Under the pieces are notes generated by a model. That model did no database searches, was not told the DNA's origin, and was given only the letters and a program-made list of their open reading frames with translations. Shown here one piece after another: positions 33,425 to 46,600 of a stretch of 64,000 nucleotides of DNA; the stretch's first letter is position 1; each line of letters begins with the position of its first letter. The position numbers were made by a program, and so were the translations under genes. Source of the stretch: Amblyornis subalaris (Eukaryota; Chordata; Aves; Passeriformes; Ptilonorhynchidae); the NCBI GenBank assembly GCA_018881555.1, contig JACAXG010000264.1:75775-139774 (forward strand), written 5' to 3'.

Positions 33425-36400
33425 TTCCTTTTTGGCTTGTTTTCTTTGCTTGAAGCCTCTTGACGTAAACCTGTTTTGAGAAGGCAGGGTGAAATGCTCC
33501 ACCTATCTTTAAAACCACACAGCTCTCAGGGGTGTGGGTCTTTCTCCTGAGTGTGAATTAAGGCCATTCAAGAACTTGGCATTGGCCTTGGGGAGAAGCA
33601 AGAGATGGGTAGATGTGCCCAGATTGAAAATCCTCTTTGCAAAGGGTTTTGAGCCATTAAATCTGTCTTTCTTTTAGGTGTGAAGAGGAGGATCCCACTC
33701 CCAGAAATCAGATGCCATTTTCTGTACTGTGCATTTCCCCTGTGAAACGGTTACTTTGCTTGCTGTCCCCACTTTCTGCCTCCCAACACATTGTCAGAAG
33801 AAAGCACGCAGATAAGTGCTTAAGCATTTCCTGAGCTCATAACCTTGTCTCCTGAGGGACAGTTAATCTGATCCATTCGAAACNCTGAACACCAAGTGTC
33901 GGCCTGTCTCTTACACACACCCTGAATGAAATTTTGAGTGCTTTTTTATAGCACTGAATAAAACACTTAAAATGTTCCTCTCTCTGCAACTGCCTGGCAG
34001 AAGGGGTATTTTTGCTATAATATTATGTATCACGTCTAAATATACTAACATTCTCCATATATATGCATATACTGCATACACACAGCATACATTTTTAAAC
34101 TATTAGTAGCTGTTTTCAGCTTTTTGGGGATGTGAGGAGCTTCTATCAGCCACAAGGCTTGTTTGACTGGAGCAATAGTTTTAAACTCATGGCCTGTGGA
34201 TGACTGAGGGATCTTCAAAATGGGATTACAAGAAATAAGCAAAAGCCAGTAGGCTTAAAAATCTCTACCCAGCACTCTGCACATCATGGACTGGAAAAAT
34301 CTTATGGGACTGCAAGTTGCAAGAGGTTGAACTGCATTGGTCTGTGGCCTTGTTTCTGTTGCTTGGTAAGTGTCTCTGGACTATTCAATGACGTGGCATT
34401 TGGGCAACTGATATGCATATATTTTAAAAGAAGATTCTTCCCAATTATCCTCCTTCCACTAAGCCTTGTCCCATGGTTGTCAATCCTTTACTTGTATTCT
34501 ACCTGTCTAATTTCACCGATCCAGTTATATGGAAGCTATTTAGGTTTCCTGTAAGAGAAAAATAAAGACTTAGCTCTTAAACTGAAGTGGCACCAAGTCT
34601 AATTTCCAGCCAGCAAAACTTTGCTTCTTTTGTTTTGATTTATTTTTTTATCCCAGCCCACTATATTGTTTCATTGCATGGAGAAAGTATTATCACAGTG
34701 GGTTGGTAGAACACCTGTTGCATAAATCTTGGTGATTTTTATAATGTGAACTCCTGCTGGCAGAGACAGCTGTGTCTCACATTAAACACAGAGTATAAGG
34801 TATCCAAGGAGGAAGAAGAGAAAAAAAAGGCTTAGGATAAGAAAACAGTACATCAGTGGCCAGAATCTGTTGTCAAGATTTATAAGCTAAATGAGTTACA
34901 GTTGAANGGGATATTAAAAGAAAACCATTCTGTTCCTAGAAGACAAAGTGTGTTTTCTCATAGAGATTCCCATAGGACTTTTCATTTCTGACAGCAGACA
35001 GAGTAGACAGCTGGTCCACATAAATATGTATGTGCTAATTAACCTATCCCTTGCATTACACCCAGAGAATATTTAACAAGCAGAGACATTGCTGAAGAAT
35101 ACTGACAAAATTTGAGGGGCTTCCTTGCACAGTGCCAAATTCTTCTAACTTGCTATGCAAGGTCCTCAGTCTGGCTGGTTCAGCAACAAGTCCCTGGCAC
35201 AAGGAAGGAATGCAAGGACTGTTGCCTTCATCAGCAAAACTTTGCAAGTCTTGGGGTGTGTTTTTTTCATTGCAATTCAGTCTCCTCCTCCTCTCCACCA
35301 CAAATTCCACTGCCTAGTGATAGGAATAGGGCCACCAAGTCAGGTGGCTGCTAGCCCTCCAGACAGCCACGTTCTGCATAATATATAATCCTGATGAGGG
35401 TGCTCAACCCCTGGCAGTTGTGGCTTGGAGATGCCAGTGCTGGTGCTCTCTGGCAGAAGTGAGATGTAAAGGCTCTCTTCACCCACACGTTGGTTCATAC
35501 CTTGCAAGGCTGTGGGGCTGCCTCCTCACCCAGGCTCTGGGTTAGAGATAAGGACGAGACTCCCCAGACCTGCCAAGGAGTAGATATTTTTGGCACCATC
35601 CACAGCAGTATAGTGTGGACCCCACAGGGCATCTAAAACCAAGGAACCAGATTTAAGTTGAAAGAGTTAACTCAGCCCAAGGAGCTGCTGTCAGAAACAA
35701 ACACATTATAGTAAAAACCAACTCTCTGAGGCAGCAGTGGAAATTTTGTCTACGCACAAAGGGAAATTAGGTCTTCAAGGAACAGCCTTAGAAGCAAATT
35801 AGAATAACACTGTAGGAAGGGTAATGGTATGAGAGAGGTCAATGTTTGCAGCCAGATCAGAGTGGACTTTTCCTTCAGTGTTTGATTATTTGTGCTATTA
35901 GTTAGATCACGTCAAGTTTACTCAAGCATAGTCATATAGTGTTCTCCAAAAGCTTATCCCAAATATTTTAATTCACTTATTTCTCTCATCCGCTTCCCTT
36001 TCCTCTTCCATTTCACTATTACAGATGTCAGATCAACAAATAAAGTAAGTGGGCAGAACAATGAAACTATTCTCTTGTAAAAAAAGAAGAGATTATTTCA
36101 TTCTCCTGCTATTAAGTTTAAAAGAAAAGGCCTTTTGTACCTTTTATACAAGCGTGTGCAATGATACGATTGTGTACCTCATTTCCTTAACTTCAGAGGA
36201 AATGATTCATGAAGGACACTATATGGTTGCAAAGGCTGAGGGTATACCCTGAAATTCCTTTTACCTAGTAACTGCTTTGAAGTAAGAAATAATACTTCCT
36301 GAGCATAGTGCCACAAAAGTAACCTGGAATGAGCTGCTTCCGTTCCCCTTAACCCTACTCCAAAATCCTGACTGGGCTGTGAAAGCGTCTGAGGAGTTCT

Positions 36401-39400
36401 CCATCTATTTAGATACATAATCCGATTTTCCTTACTTTTGACATTAAGTATTTTTATTATGAGGGCAGGAGAATGAGGGAGAGATGGAAGAACAAAAGGC
36501 TAGGATACAGTGAGTAAAAACTTGGGGGGTTTTAGAAAAAAAGATGTTGGTGTTTTGCCTGATATGTATTATCTATCCAGAGAAATTAATAAGAAAATAA
36601 ATAACTATTTTGATGGTAACTATAATTTTTCGTGTGCCAAAAATTTTGCTATTGCTACTGTAATCTATGACAATAAGAACAGGTATTCTGTGGCACTGAA
36701 AACACGAATCATGTCTTTCTAGTCAGAAGATGACATGATTTTTCTCATGCCTTGAATTATTTTCTTTCCACTCATGCCATGGAATGTGGGCTGCCATGAA
36801 TATTTTGGCATCACTCTGCCTTCCATGAAGACACATTTCATATGAGGCCAGCTGGNTTTGGTGCCAGACCTTTCAGGCAGCTTATCAGTACAAGGACAAC
36901 AAAATCCTGTTGAATATGGCTTTCACTCTTCCAGTTGTGCTCCCCTTCTCCATATGGCACTGGTCTGTGACTTCTCTCCCTGCAGCGTTTCATACCACGT
37001 GCTTGGCCATCCTGGCAATGTGGAAGAGCTGATGCGTCTCCAGAGGAAGAGAATTTTAAATTAGCACGAGAATGCCCTCCTGGATTCTGTGCTGGTGCCA
37101 GCAATAGCTGTGCTGTGCCNATACAGCCCTGTGGAGGGGGGACACAGGTCTGGTGCTAGGGGAGCCGTGAAGGGCCACCAATGCTGCTGTATAATGGTGC
37201 AAGCACGGCGGTGCTGGCTGGCATTTGGACTCTGCGTGGCTCCTGGGCATGAATCACACGGCGCCTTGATAAGGACGGACATTACTCATCAGAATACCAT
37301 GGACCCGATGTGGCAAAAGTGTCACGGTCTATTTTGAAAACGTTATCTCATGCTCATTTCCTTGTACATCAGGCATTAGTCTCAACAATGGCCCACTAAA
37401 ATAGTATGTTATTTGTTTCTAGGAATGATCTTCGGCTACTTGCTGTCTTTCAACTGGGTTTTATTTGTGCGTGACCACCCGTAATAGGGATTGAATTTAA
37501 TTCAGCGATTGAATAGTGATTGAAGGAAGCCGATGTGTAGTCAGCCTCTGAATGCAGAGCTGCTCACCCATGTCCAGTGGCAAGAACTTAGCCTGTCCCA
37601 CCAACATGCCTGGCTGCTCTCTCCTGCACCCAGCTTTCACTGGGGTTCAGCATTTATGCCCAGGTTTTATTCAGGGGATGATCTAATTCACCACAGTTCA
37701 TTTCTTCTCTTATTTCGGATTTCTATGCCATTCAGCTCATGACCAGTATTCATATTAGCTCAATACTGGAGTTTTAATTAAATACTGGCCTGTGTGATTG
37801 ATGATAGTTTTGCAAATAATCTCAGGAGTAAGGGGAAGGAGCAAAACTGACTTTAGTAGAGACCAGATTTTGACATCCTTCTGGTGAAAAATAATGAAGC
37901 TTTTGAATAGTCCTGTTACTTTCCTGTAATTTATTTCTGCAGATCGTCTTCCAGGGCAAGACTTAGTGCAGCATAACCTGGACCTTCATGATTTAATAAC
38001 TTCTGCTGCCAAGGAAGAAACCCTCCAAGTATTTTGAATATTTCATGGCTTGTCTCTATTCTGATATCTCCATCTTCCCTTAAAATGTGACTGGAATTTG
38101 GATGCCAGATCACAAAGNTAGATCTATCATATTTTAAACTTTTCCTGGGTTCTTGAAGAGGTGACATCTTCCAGAGACAACCAGTTTTCTGACAACTATT
38201 TTACACCAATATTTAAGCATATAAATATACAACTACATTGCAGACCAATGACCAGTCGGTGTTTAACTTAGAGTTATGATCATATTTTAATTTATTCTGC
38301 CTTTTTGCATTCAGGAAAACACTACCAGCACATTAAATATCTCTGTTCATTGGTAAATACTGCATAGTTTTCATTGTGTTGAGTATTTGTGAGTCTTATT
38401 TAAAAGTGAATCTGGTATGCCTGAGAATACCCTCCTGTCCTCTGTATCCTACACGTCTTTGTGATGGCACCATGTGACAAAACCTTTCCTGAAAGGGTCC
38501 AGTACGTAGGATGACACGGGAGAGGTACAAGTGNGAGATCAGACTGCCAGCCAAAGAGGGGAAAGCAGAGGCACATCTGAGTGGACTGGTGGGACGCAGA
38601 CAAGACAAACAGGAGATACCCAGAAGGAAGAATACGAANGCAAGAAGTTGGAACTGAAGACATAGTGAGCTTAGATGCCTGCATACAAACACAGACATAT
38701 AGAGGGGCCTACTAAAACTTATGTGAAAACACTCTGCTGGAAGTTTTACCCATGTTTTATCTCACACCTTATAAAGAAGAATTTCCTCAGCTTTTCAAAT
38801 TCAATTTCTTTGAGAACAATAGAAAATTCTGAAGNCTTGAAATAAAATGCATTGCCATAAAAGACAGTTTCAGGCCAAGCCACACAGGAAACATAATTCT
38901 ATATTAGTATACAAAACAGCTGAGAATCTCTAGTCTTGAGAGCCGACCTCAAAAATGATGTGTAGATGTTTGAAGACAAGTGGTGATTCAGTTCTTGCAA
39001 ACAGAGAGTTACCAGGAGAACTCCTGGCTGTGCTCTGGACTGCTCTGTTTGGGAACCTACTCATCTGCTGCCTATAAGTAAAGGTAAATCCCTCCTTCTC
39101 TTGCTTTTTTATAAGAAAGGGACAAAACCAAGGAACAGCCTGTTGGAAGCCCTGGCTGGGGGTTGGGGAGGTGGTGGTGTTGGTGGTGCTGTTTCTATTA
39201 ATCTGTGGAAATAGTACAAATCCAGGTTAAAATATAATCCTTTAAAGCAATGGTATTTATCTTTACTCCTCAGATTTAATTTTCAGTCTTTTCTTTGAAC
39301 TTACTTCCCTACTAACTTCCATGGCAGGGTAGAGGTGGGAGGAAGTTTTCTGTCTAAAAGAGTTGAGGGAAANTTTTTTTCACCCATGTTTATCAAAAAT

Positions 39401-42400
39401 AAGTTTGCTGTTTTAAATTCTCTTCACCTTAAACAAGGCCATTCTGACCTTATTCTTCCGAGGCAGTGTGGTCAGCCTTTCAAGGCTGGATTTGGTTCAA
39501 AATAGGTATATGAAAGAAACTNTTGGTTTTTTGTTTTGTTTTTTTTTTCTCCAGATGAAGAGAGTCGGTCTTTTCCTTGACATCTTTTCACCCCTGTTCT
39601 CTCAGATACACCCTGCTTAGTTTCCTCTCCTGCTCTGGTTTCACATTCATGCCCACAGCAGAAGCTCTCGGCAGGCTGCAGAGCATTTGGAAGACGTGAG
39701 CAGACTTGATGCTTTCTCAGCCCAAAGAGACATATTCACCCTTGACTGAATCCCATTAGCTTAATGTATTATGCACATTAACTTTTGCTATGCTATCCTG
39801 GGTACTTGACACAGTCCCTGACACCAAATCCTTTTTCTAGAACTGTAAATGTAAATCAGTGTTCCTGATAGTCACGTTCCAGTGACATTTGTCTGGATGA
39901 ACACTACAGTCTGATTTGTATATCTGCTATTATAAGCCTTTAAATTTTCCAACACAGTAGCTTGCAGAACCTGAAAAGGAGATTTACTGGGAATTTAAGA
40001 CAACAAGATAATTTTAGAATTGGCATATGAAGGAATTAATGTAGTTAATTTTATTCTATAATTGTATAGTTTGTCTACATATTTTTCTGCTGTTTTATGC
40101 AACACAAAAGCTCTGTACTAATTACATTTGCTGTGATCTCAGCAGCAACCATTTTGATCATCACAGGAAAATGGCCTCTAACTGTCAGCTCACAGCCTGC
40201 TTTTGCTTATAGGTAGAAACCAGTATTTCAGAAATTTTATCAGTGTAAAAATTAAGTCAGGCTATGTAAATTGATAAACCATGCCATCACTTGGTCTTGG
40301 TGACAGGGCAAAACTGATGTGCAAAGCAGCAGCTGTCATGTGCTCTCAGGGGGAAGTCCAGCTTTGTTTCTTTGTCCATCTTCCTGGCTGTGGGAGTCCT
40401 TCCTTGCCTGTCCCACACCAGTGAGCATTGCCATGCCTTTTCTCTCTAGCCTCTCTCTTCTACTGGATTCCCCTATCACTACATTTTTCTCTCTTTTAAA
40501 AATGAAATAATATTTTTCAAAAATTTTAAGCTGTCACCATTGCTAGAGATATTTACCAAGCAGGTCTTTAATCAAGGATGAGAAGGCACAGTAAGATGTG
40601 GTGGATGAAAGCAGGAGGTAGACCCCTCCAGAGCAGAAATATGGCACACCTCTAACTTTTACAGCCCAGGGAGGACAGAGGCATGGGAGAGCAGGGCACC
40701 CTGAGGTGCTGCAGGTTGCTGTGCTTGTAGGTCCCCATTGGTGGCTCTGAGGTACGTGGCATGGCCGGGGATGCGCTGTAGAGCAACTTCTCAGGTCAGC
40801 AGGGAGCACCGGAGCTCCCTCTCTCCTGCCACCTGTCTTCATGTCGATACTGTATGTGCTGCTGGTCATCTCCCAGGCCGGCTGATGAGCTACCCATGTA
40901 AAGCTAAAGTGTGCTCACTGCCCTGTGCTGAGGATAGGGCAGTTGTGAGTTGCTGAGCATTGCCCTGATTCTGCAGCAGGAACTGATTTCACAGCAGGCG
41001 GGATTTCACAAGTTTTGGCACTTTCCTCAGTGGAAGCAATAGAGGCTGCAGTGGAATGCTCATGTTCCAAAAAACTGTGCTCTTGTGCTNTGTGCCAGGA
41101 GGCTCAGGACTTCAGCTCCATCCAGGGAAGTAATCCAAAAAGCACAGCAGAGATTGCAGCCCTTATCATAATTTCCTGGCAATTAAAAAAAAAAGTTCCT
41201 NATTTGGGGACTTGGTACTATTATTATTCATCTCAGCTCAAAAGTAATATTTATGGGGAAATGTTGGAGTCAAATCCTTTATCTTTGTTACTAAATAACA
41301 GAGAAGACAAAGCCCGTACCAGGTTGCACGAGCAGGCTGTGCAGCAGGCAGATACCCTTGTACGACAACGCTGTATCACTCTCTCATACACACACACACA
41401 GCCACTCATCGACAGAGTCATTCCTAACAGATTACAGAATGTGTTTCTATGTCAGCTCTTGTATTTTTAGCATTTATGTTTGCGATACTGATTTTCTATC
41501 CCGCTGTGCAGAGGAGACGTTACGAAAGCAGCGGCCTTTTGGGAGTGCAGAAGTATTTCCCTGGCTTTCTTCTCGTACAATACTCTGTTTTCAAAATAAT
41601 AACAAACAGATAATTCTTACCTCTCAAACTTACTGTTTGAGTTTTACTGCAAATAAGTAACTTGCAGGGAAGAAAGCTAGGACTCTATATGCTCCTCCAG
41701 ACTGCAATTATTTCTTTATAATTAAAAACTTAACTCCCTTGCTGTTTCTCTCCTTCAGGATAATTATTTAACATAAATGAGCTCTTCTTGCACAGACACT
41801 GCCTCTCTTTCTTGGGCTTTTCATCTCTGCCAGGGCTGATTAAAAAGCCTGTCTATGACTGAGAGCTCAGCTCATGTTTGGGAATAAAACTGAAATCTAA
41901 TGTTGCAATTGCAGCGGCATAAAGGGCTTCTTTGTGCTCCTCTGCACATGTTTGAATGCTGAAACCTGGCTGCCCTGGAGGCTCACTCCCTCGTGGGTCA
42001 GGAGGCCAGGATGTGCCCTTCTCCTGTGGCAGAGTTGTTGTTGGGCACAAGCCCTGCCCCACAGCACCAAGGAGGAAACCTGGTCCAGCCTGGTGCATCT
42101 CCCTGGGCCCACTGATACGTCTCTTATCTAGTTTTCCCACTTGAACAAGAGGCTGAGGGAGTTGTTACCTGCCTCATTGTAAGGTTTGGTTTATTCATTT
42201 TCCTTGTCTTGATAGCAGATTAGTGTTACAAGGCAAACTGGAGAGCTACCCTCAGGCTACATTTGGTGGACAGTTTCCAGTTTAAAGACAATTTAAACAT
42301 AGATTTTATAACAGTGACTGTTAAATAGCAGAGCACTATTTCACAAAACCCATCTGTACTCTCTCACCATGTTCCCTCCTGTGTATTATCCTCACTCTCA

Positions 42401-42480
42401 CAGTGCCTCTGGGTTGCCTGTCTAGTAGGCAAGGAGCTTTCTGATTCCCACTCTCCTTCCACGGGTCTACTGAGTTTCCT
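33425..42480. other. Gene-free interval before the solo LTR
   Basis: This AT-rich intergenic DNA has simple repeats only: a T-rich run at about 39532-39550, a GGT-rich patch near 39160-39195, and a CA run at 41388-41400. A 151-codon open frame at 41015-41470 includes two ambiguous bases and has no recognisable domain, so it is not called. Confidence 0.5.
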
Positions 42481-42491
42481 GCAGATTGCAG

Positions 42492-42858
42492 TGTTGCCCC
42501 GCGAATGGAGGCAGGTGCCCTGGATCCAAGACGACAGCACGGCGACCCAGCCTCTCCCGGGTCACTCGGGCCAAAGACTCACACTACACCACTATGGTGG
42601 ATGGACGAAAATGGCGTTTATTATCTTGTCTTCTAGGTTTAAGTAGTCTAAGGGCTTCTCTACGTCAGGAGGGGGGGTGGTGGTCTAGCTTGGAGTTAGT
42701 AGGGAGTGGAAAACTACTGGGTTTAGGAGGAGGCACATGCATACTTCGGGTGATTGCTTATCTCTTGGGAGGGTTAGGGTTAGGGAGAAGTTTCGGCTCT
42801 GCTATTGCCTTCCCGTCACATCCCATGATCTTCCGTTCGCCTGTCCCTGCCTGTCACA
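42492..42858 (-). mobile_element. Solo LTR of an endogenous retrovirus, with 6-bp target-site duplication
   Basis: The 367-bp element begins TGTTGCC and ends GTCACA on the + strand, so on the minus strand it reads TGTGAC...GGCAACA with TG/CA termini. It is flanked by perfect copies of TTGCAG (42486-42491 and 42859-42864). On the minus strand AATAAA lies near the middle (TTTATT at about 42617-42622 on +), followed by a GC-rich U5-like part, as in LTRs. A 6-bp duplication is usual for alpharetrovirus and class II ERV insertions. No gag, pol or env sequence is present on either side, so this is a solo LTR left by recombination. It contains two GGGTTA units (about 42773-42785) that resemble telomere repeats, probably by chance. 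Confidence 0.88.
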
Positions 42859-43191
42859 TTGCAGCAGTGTTGCCAGGAGCTTGTGAGAGCTGGCTTCCTT
42901 GCCTGCCTCCGCCTCTGTTTTGAACCTCTCCATAGAGGACAGTGCCCATGGGCAATCAGATCCCCATGACCGTGGGTGAGGAAGAGATGTAAGGGACAGT
43001 TAAGGAATGAGGATTCCTCCGAATCAGAATCCCACAGATTTGGAGACTAACCCTCCAAGCCACTTACTTCAGATAGCTCATCACTGGGTAGTTAGATGAG
43101 TATGTTAACAAAGGGCTTTGTCCTGCTCTCATGAGGAGAAAGTCCTGATGATTCCAGTAGGAGAAGGGAGGACCTTAATAATATTCACTGA

Positions 43192-43622
43192 ATCATCATA
43201 GAATGGTTTGTGTTGGAGGGACCTTAAAGACCATCTAGTTCCAACCCCTCTGCCATAGGCAGGGACAATTTCTACTAGATCAAGTTGCTTGAAGTCCCCT
43301 CCAACCTGGCCTTGAACACTTCCAGGGATGAGGCATCCACAACTGCTTTGGGCAACCAGTTCTGGTGCCTCACCACCCTCACAATAAAGAATCTTTTCCT
43401 AACATCTAATCTAAACCATCCCTCTTTCAGTTTAAGGCCATTCCCCTTATCCTCTCTCATTACAGGCCCTTGCAAAAAGTCTCTCTTCAACCTTCTTGTA
43501 GACCCCTGGAGGTACTGGAAGGTGCAATAAGATCTCCCCAAAGCCTTCTATTCCCCATGCTGAACAGCCCCTACTCTCTCAGCCTGTCCTCATAAGAGAT
43601 GTGCTCTAGCCCTTTCATCATC
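43192..43622 (-). mobile_element. CR1 LINE 3' end, minus strand
   Basis: The + strand shows the reverse complement of a CR1 tail: it starts at the short terminal repeat (aatcatcatagaatgg), passes 'gttccaacccctctgccat', and continues into the ORF2 end. On the minus strand this reads FRLDVRKRFFIVRVVRHQNW followed by [11 protein letters not shown]. About 430 bp survive; the copy is 5'-truncated, with several substitutions in the coding part. It lies 330 bp from the solo LTR. Confidence 0.93.
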
Positions 43623-43624
43623 AA

Positions 43625-46600
43625 ATCAAATCATCAAATCTGATCACTGTGTTGTGAGACCCAGAGTGGCAGGAATGCAGAGGCAGAGAGAGGTAAAGGG
43701 ACTTTGCCCTTGATGCAACTGAAGTTGCACTTTCGTTCATATTTCGGGATGTTTTGCTTAAAGCAGGACTGTAGTGTTCATAGGTGACTTGTCCCGTTTG
43801 CCCTGATGTTCTCATCACGTACCAGGTCTCCTGTGGACACTGTGAATGGTTGTCTGCATGCATCAATCTCATGTGGGAAAGCAGCCTTGTAAAAAAAGAA
43901 GGACAAAAGAACAGTATTTCCATTTCTCAGTGCTCATATGGTGGTTCCTATGTAGTGTTACTTCCACTATTAGATTTTGCAAGGAAAAAGAAAAAAGAAT
44001 ATAAGACCTTTTCCTTTTTTTCCAGGTTTCCTTGTCACGAAACCTTCTCACTAGGAAATGAAGAGATTTTAATTCTTCTGTGCTAGAGGATGGCTTCTAA
44101 GGGAGGCTGTAACTGGAGATCTCTTTTGTGAACAAATGGATGCATTTGGGGAACATGAACAGTCCTTATGTCAGGACATTTTTACCAAGGAGATGAAATT
44201 TCTGACATTATTGAATTTATTATGTGGCATACATATGTAATTCAGTAAGCATTTGAACAAAAATTAATTGCCCAGGGATCATTGTAACCCAGTTCATCTT
44301 TGTAAGTCTCTCATGTTTTACGTAGCCTGTACTCAGAATGAACTCTAATTTGAATAAATGAAGGTGAAACGACATTAATTACTTCAAATTGGGCCACAGA
44401 TATTAAGTAATTAGTTGGTATGGTGGTTCAAATTCCAAGGCCTTTAAGGACTATGGAGTTTGGAAGGGGCTTTAGTCAAATTTAGCCCTGTGTTGAGTGC
44501 GCAAAGAATAAAATTCACTCTCTGTAATGCTGCTAGGAACATTTTCTCAAATAATTAGGCTACAGGCAGATTAACAAACAGGAACCATCCCAGTACCACT
44601 GTAGGAACATCAGCTGAAAAATGCAGTTTTGCAAAACCCTTGCTAAAATGCTAAGTGATCTTAAAGATGCCTAAAATCTAGGTCCTCAGTGGAGTGCCTG
44701 CATGGATGTGTGCCAGTAGTGACATGACCCTAGCAGCTGGACCCAAGCCAGCTCTGACCCTTGGCCTGCCCTGCTGTACCAATACGATCCCACACTGGAG
44801 CCACCGAGGATTCTCATGTCCTTGTGTAAGAGCAGCTGGTGCTGCTCCCTGGAGCGGGTGGGGTGAAAGGCTGTCCATTGTTGGGCCATGGTCCTGCTGG
44901 AGANTCTGGCCCGTGCTGTCCTGAGCTGGCTGTTCTCATGATCGTCCTAGGTATTTCTCCAACTACATATCCACTGAAGATCCTGCTTGCTGGTTAGGCT
45001 TATGATGTTGCCTGGCCAAATGCACATCTTCAAATTATGGAATATATCGGTCTTTCTGTAAAACTTATTGTACCCATTTAACTGGTTTTGTTTCTCTTTA
45101 CCCCTGGCTTTCTCATCTGTGTTCTACTTCATCAGTGAGTATGTGTGACATGCAGTGACTCCTGACTGGCTGGGTGTAGGCTGCCTATGCCAACATCGGC
45201 GGTGACATAATTGAGACCTGCTTTTTATAGATGTTCTGTAAGAGTTTTGTAGAACATGAATGTCTAGTGAATATCCCTGTCAGAAAGCAAATTCACCAAA
45301 TGTTTGGGGAAAAGGAGACAAAAGGAGACATAACAGCAAAAATTATTTCAGCTGCTTGCCTGAGTGAAAAATTTTGCATTTTAAAACATCTTGTGTTTTA
45401 GTTATCTGCCTGGCTTTTGGTGTCTTTTCAGGAGGTGACTAGAATTGTAGGCACACTAGCAGATGGGGATTAACTAATTCTGTACACAGACGACAGTGTC
45501 ACCTTCTTACAACCTAGGCTGTCCTGCTGTGAACAGTCAGGGTCCAATTTCTCAAGCTGGTAGGCAAGTCAATATGCACATATGCTATTGAGTGAGTTTC
45601 CAAAGCACACTGGTAGGCTCACTGTCTGAATCCTTTTGGATTCAGTAGGAGAAAAATCACACGTTCATAAAAAGACTTGTGTATCTATGACTGTCTTTGC
45701 AAGGACTGCCTTCTTTATGTTCTATATACAGTGGTTTTCACTTTACAAAGTCAAGTTATTTTCTAGCTTACTTTCTGCCTTGCCTCATCACCTTCCCAGA
45801 CCCATCTGCCCAGAGCTCTTTCTTCACAGGAAGGGATGGGAAGGAGTGTTTTCCCTAGGGTCTCTCTACAAGTATTCTACGTCCAAGGCCAAAAGCTAGA
45901 GGTTACCACATATTTGACGTTGCTTTCTGAGGCAGTGGGGTGTTTTTATTAGCTGTTTGATCATACATTTAATTTCCTTAGATATTCTTTTATTAACAGA
46001 TAAAATATGCTGTAGAAACTGTGCTAGGAACATTGTTGAAAAATTGCTGATTTTATTACATTATTATCCCCTTTATGTTTCTAATGTTCTTTAAATCACA
46101 CTGGGTTCAACAAGACTGCTTATTGTGCTCTCTGTTTACAGAGAAAATGAAGATGTGGCCCTCCATGCCCCAGGGGACAACATGTTCATTTTCAGAAGAG
46201 GGGTGTTGCTGTGGTTCAGTGGCTCATGAGGTGCTACCTCCAAGTAAGCTGCAGGAGCCATCCCCTGCCTTTTAGCATCTCAGGTAGCTACGTGGTGTCT
46301 GCTTGGGACGCCATTTTGAGACATTAAACTCTTCTAGATTGTGTGTGAGCATTTGCTCTTAACCTTAGTCTGCGAAGTCCCCCATAGCAAAAGCATTCTT
46401 TATTGTGATTTCTTAAAGTACTCTCTTAAAGTGCAGTAGTTTTTTCTGTTTGGTTGACAGTTTCTATAAAAATAGATCTGAAGTACAATTGATCAAATGA
46501 AAGCTCTTGGAAATGAGCCAGTTTGATTAATTAGTTAGCCATTTCCTAGCAATGTTTTTAATCTTACGTAGTCAGTCAGTGGCATAACAGATTGTGGCAT

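Noticed and set aside
41015..41470. 151-codon open frame on the + strand
   Set aside because: It includes two ambiguous codons and a CA microsatellite translated as SYTHTQ, and has no domain.
42768..42785. GGGTTAGGGTTAGGG, telomere-like repeat
   Set aside because: Only about two and a half units lie within the solo LTR, so an interstitial telomere is not supported.
42486..42923. 145-codon open frame overlapping the solo LTR
   Set aside because: The frame runs through the LTR and its target duplication on the strand opposite to the LTR; it has no domain and is best explained as chance.
44376..44413. 9-bp inverted repeat taattactt / aagtaatta
   Set aside because: It is AT-rich, short and has a 20-nt spacer, which is within chance expectation.
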